This document shows, piece by piece, positions 6,246 through 7,462 of a stretch of 7,462 bases of DNA. The stretch lies in the NCBI GenBank assembly GCA_017650505.1, contig JAGCET010000003.1, positions 1 through 7,462 on the forward strand. The letters are read 5' to 3'. The position numbers and the translations under genes are program-made. Source of the DNA: Alphaproteobacteria bacterium (GTDB taxonomy: Bacteria; Pseudomonadota; Alphaproteobacteria; Rs-D84). Each line of letters starts with the position of its first letter. Position 1 is the stretch's first letter. The notes under the pieces are model-generated. The model did no database searches. It was given only the letters and a program-made list of their open reading frames with translations, and had not been told where the DNA came from.

Positions 6246-7136
6246 ATGGAAGTTGTTGATGGTGTTGTTGGAAATGCGGTTGATGCAATTCAAAGTGTTC
6301 CCGAAAAGGTCCAGGCCAGTGCCACGGCGTTGAAAGATATGATTGGTTCGTTGACGGGAATGGCGGTTGATTTCGGATTAAAATTCATTGCGGCCATTGT
6401 TGTTTTGGTCGGTGGTATGTGGATTGCAAAACGTTTGGCGCGGTCTTTTCGGCGTGTGTTGGAACGGCGGAAACTTGATGCATCGCTGGTGACGTTTTTG
6501 GGGTCTTTTGTAAATATTCTTTTGCGGATATTTGTAATTATAATTTCACTTGCAACCGTTGGTGTTCAAATGACGTCGATTGTGGCTGTACTTGGTGCTG
6601 CATCGTTGGCCATTGGTATGGCACTGTCGGGAACAATGCAGAATTTTGCCGGCGGAATTATTATAATGTTTTTGAAACCATTTACGGTTGGCGATATTAT
6701 TACTACATCCGACGGTAAAACCGGTGTTGTTAAAAAGATTATGATTTTCACAACCGAAATTCACACCTTTGATAACCAGGTTGTATTATTGCCCAATGGC
6801 GGATTGTCGAACAGCCAGATTACAAATTTATCTGTGAACGAAACACGACGAATGGATTTTAATGTCGCGGTTTCCTATGGTGATAATGTTGATGCCGCGC
6901 GCAAAGAAATTTTGGCGATATTGACGTCTGATAAACGTGTGTTAAAGACACCGGAACCGATTGTTTTTGTTTCTGATTTGGGCGACAGTGCCGTCGTGCT
7001 GTGTGTTCGTTATTGGACGGCGGCGGCGGACTATTTACCAACGCGTGGTGATTTGTTGGAAGAAATTTACAAAAAACTGCCCAAAAAGAAGTTGCACTTT
7101 CCGTTCCCGCAAATGGATGTGCATGTCAAGAAATAG
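6246..7136 (+). CDS. mscS: Small-conductance mechanosensitive channel MscS
   Basis: MscS forms a homoheptameric inner-membrane channel that opens under membrane tension and releases solutes during hypo-osmotic shock. The 296 residues match E. coli MscS (286) end to end. TM1 is at about 43-65 and TM2 at about 83-106. The pore helix TM3 is at about 111-145, with VAVLGAASLAIGMALSGTMQNFAGG. The beta domain contains KPFTVGD (144-150) and LLPNGGLSNSQITN (181-194), and the protein ends with FPFPQMDVHVKK, like FPYPQMDVNFK in E. coli. The constriction residues equivalent to L105 and L109 are L121 and M125; G104 is replaced by S120. The hinge glycine G113 is kept as G129. The start uses AAAGGGG (6233-6239), 14 bases after the preceding stop, so it is co-transcribed with the cysteine-rich genes. 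A terminator-like hairpin follows. Confidence 0.95.
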   Translation: MEVVDGVVGNAVDAIQSVPEKVQASATALKDMIGSLTGMAVDFGLKFIAAIVVLVGGMWIAKRLARSFRRVLERRKLDASLVTFLGSFVNILLRIFVIIISLATVGVQMTSIVAVLGAASLAIGMALSGTMQNFAGGIIIMFLKPFTVGDIITTSDGKTGVVKKIMIFTTEIHTFDNQVVLLPNGGLSNSQITNLSVNETRRMDFNVAVSYGDNVDAARKEILAILTSDKRVLKTPEPIVFVSDLGDSAVVLCVRYWTAAADYLPTRGDLLEEIYKKLPKKKLHFPFPQMDVHVKK

Positions 7137-7147
7137 TGGTTAGTGGG

Positions 7148-7171
7148 GCACGGCGCCGTGCAGTGTTTTTT
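7148..7171 (+). terminator. Probable operon terminator after mscS
   Basis: A perfect 14-base palindrome GCACGGCGCCGTGC (7148-7161) is followed, after AGTG, by six T (7166-7171). It lies 11 bases after the mscS stop. The four-base gap before the T-run makes it weaker than a textbook terminator, but position and composition fit. Confidence 0.55.
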
Positions 7172-7179
7172 GTGTGCAC

Positions 7180-7207
7180 TTGTTTTTTCAAAAAAAATGT
7201 TTATAAT
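7180..7207 (+). promoter_or_regulatory. Promoter of tRNA-Arg
   Basis: A -35 TTGTTT (7180-7185) and a consensus -10 TATAAT (7202-7207) are 16 bases apart. Transcription would start around 7214, only a few bases before the mature 5' end of the tRNA at 7218, so the tRNA is likely expressed independently of the upstream operon. Confidence 0.65.
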
Positions 7208-7217
7208 GTTTGCATAC

Positions 7218-7293
7218 GCGCCCGTAGCACAATGGATAATGCAACAGATTTCTAATCTGTGGATTGCAGGTTCGAGTCCTGCCGGGCGTGCCA
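7218..7293 (+). tRNA. tRNA-Arg, anticodon UCU
   Basis: The 76 bases fold as a standard cloverleaf. The acceptor is GCGCCCG/CGGGCGT, with a G-U pair at the first position. The D-arm is GCAC with the GG pair in its loop. The anticodon stem ACAGA/TCTGT has loop TTTCTAA, placing TCT at 7251-7253. The variable loop has five bases, and the T-arm is GCAGG-TTCGAGT-CCTGC. The discriminator is G, and CCA is encoded (7291-7293). It reads AGA and AGG codons. AGA and AGG are rare in the neighbouring genes, which favour CGT and CGC. Confidence 0.97.
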
Positions 7294-7294
7294 C

Positions 7295-7328
7295 AAATTC
7301 AACCCGACCAAAAGGTCGGGTTTAATTT
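7295..7328 (+). terminator. Terminator of tRNA-Arg
   Basis: A 9-bp stem AACCCGACC/GGTCGGGTT with an AAAA loop (7301-7322) is extended by AAATT/AATTT beyond a single mismatch. The right arm is T-rich. It begins two bases after the encoded CCA, as expected for a single-tRNA transcript. Confidence 0.8.
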
Positions 7329-7356
7329 GTATGGCACAACCAAAGGACGAAGAACC

Positions 7357-7462
7357 CAGGTTCGACACGATAGTTGACGAGAACAAGTGCGAATGCACGC
7401 GGTTCGAGTCTTACGAGTGGTAAGCGAAGCGAACAATCCTGCCGAGCGTGCCACGAATTCAA
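7357..7462 (+). repeat. Degenerate copy of the tRNA-Arg 3' end with an inserted hairpin
   Basis: GGTTCGAGTC at 7401-7410 is identical to the T-arm of the tRNA (7269-7278). After about 28 extra bases, positions 7438-7462 match the tRNA 3' end plus flank (7278-7302) at 23 of 25 bases, including GCGTGCCAC and AATTCAA. The extra bases form a nested hairpin: CTTAC/GTAAG at 7410-7424, with GTTCG/CGAAC outside it (7402-7406 and 7430-7434). A further nine-base T-arm match (CAGGTTCGA) lies at 7357-7365. The copy cannot fold as a tRNA: there is no anticodon arm and the T-arm is split. The match runs to the window edge, so the repeat probably continues. It may be an integration scar at a tRNA 3' end or a tRNA-derived dispersed repeat. 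Confidence 0.6.

Noticed and set aside
7331..7423. A 30-codon frame starting MAQPKDEEPRF after the tRNA terminator
   Set aside because: It has no ribosome binding site, lies in a tRNA-derived repeat region, and ends inside the inserted hairpin.

Overview
The window looks like a chromosomal segment of a Gram-negative bacterium with moderate to low GC content. The best guess is an uncultured, host- or gut-associated alphaproteobacterium. The reasons are the style of translation initiation factor IF-1 ([15 protein letters not shown]), the Sec signal peptides, the MscS channel, and intergenic palindromes that resemble the GC-rich palindromic repeats of Rickettsia and Wolbachia. The lineage is inference; no marker gene here settles it.

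Layout. Positions 1-211 (minus strand) encode a short secreted protein that may be a truncated remnant. Positions 212-790 contain no convincing gene. They are packed with inverted repeats: a GC-rich palindromic block (about 240-400), a second hairpin cluster (453-571), and a minus-strand array of mutually exclusive stems ending in a U-run (570-690), which looks like a transcription attenuator or structured RNA. Positions 895-1172 hold a promoter and a gene for an 80-residue two-helix membrane protein. It converges on infA (1222-1476, minus), and the two share a bidirectional terminator. The infA promoter is divergent from, and almost back to back with, the promoter of the main operon.

The main operon (1598-7136, plus) has three tightly spaced genes: two very cysteine-rich secreted proteins of 728 and 814 residues, then a small-conductance mechanosensitive channel (MscS). 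The two cysteine-rich proteins are clearly paralogous. Their first 29 mature cysteines correspond one for one, and both contain repeated C-x6-C modules. I do not recognise the family. Their signal peptides and cysteine content suggest a disulfide-cross-linked envelope component, and the downstream MscS fits an envelope or osmotic-stress role. This pair is the best candidate in the window for an undescribed system.

The right end (7180-7462) has a tRNA-Arg(UCU) gene with its own promoter and a strong terminator. After it comes a degenerate second copy of the tRNA 3' end and its flank, split by a small inserted hairpin. This suggests a tRNA-associated repeat or the scar of an integration event.
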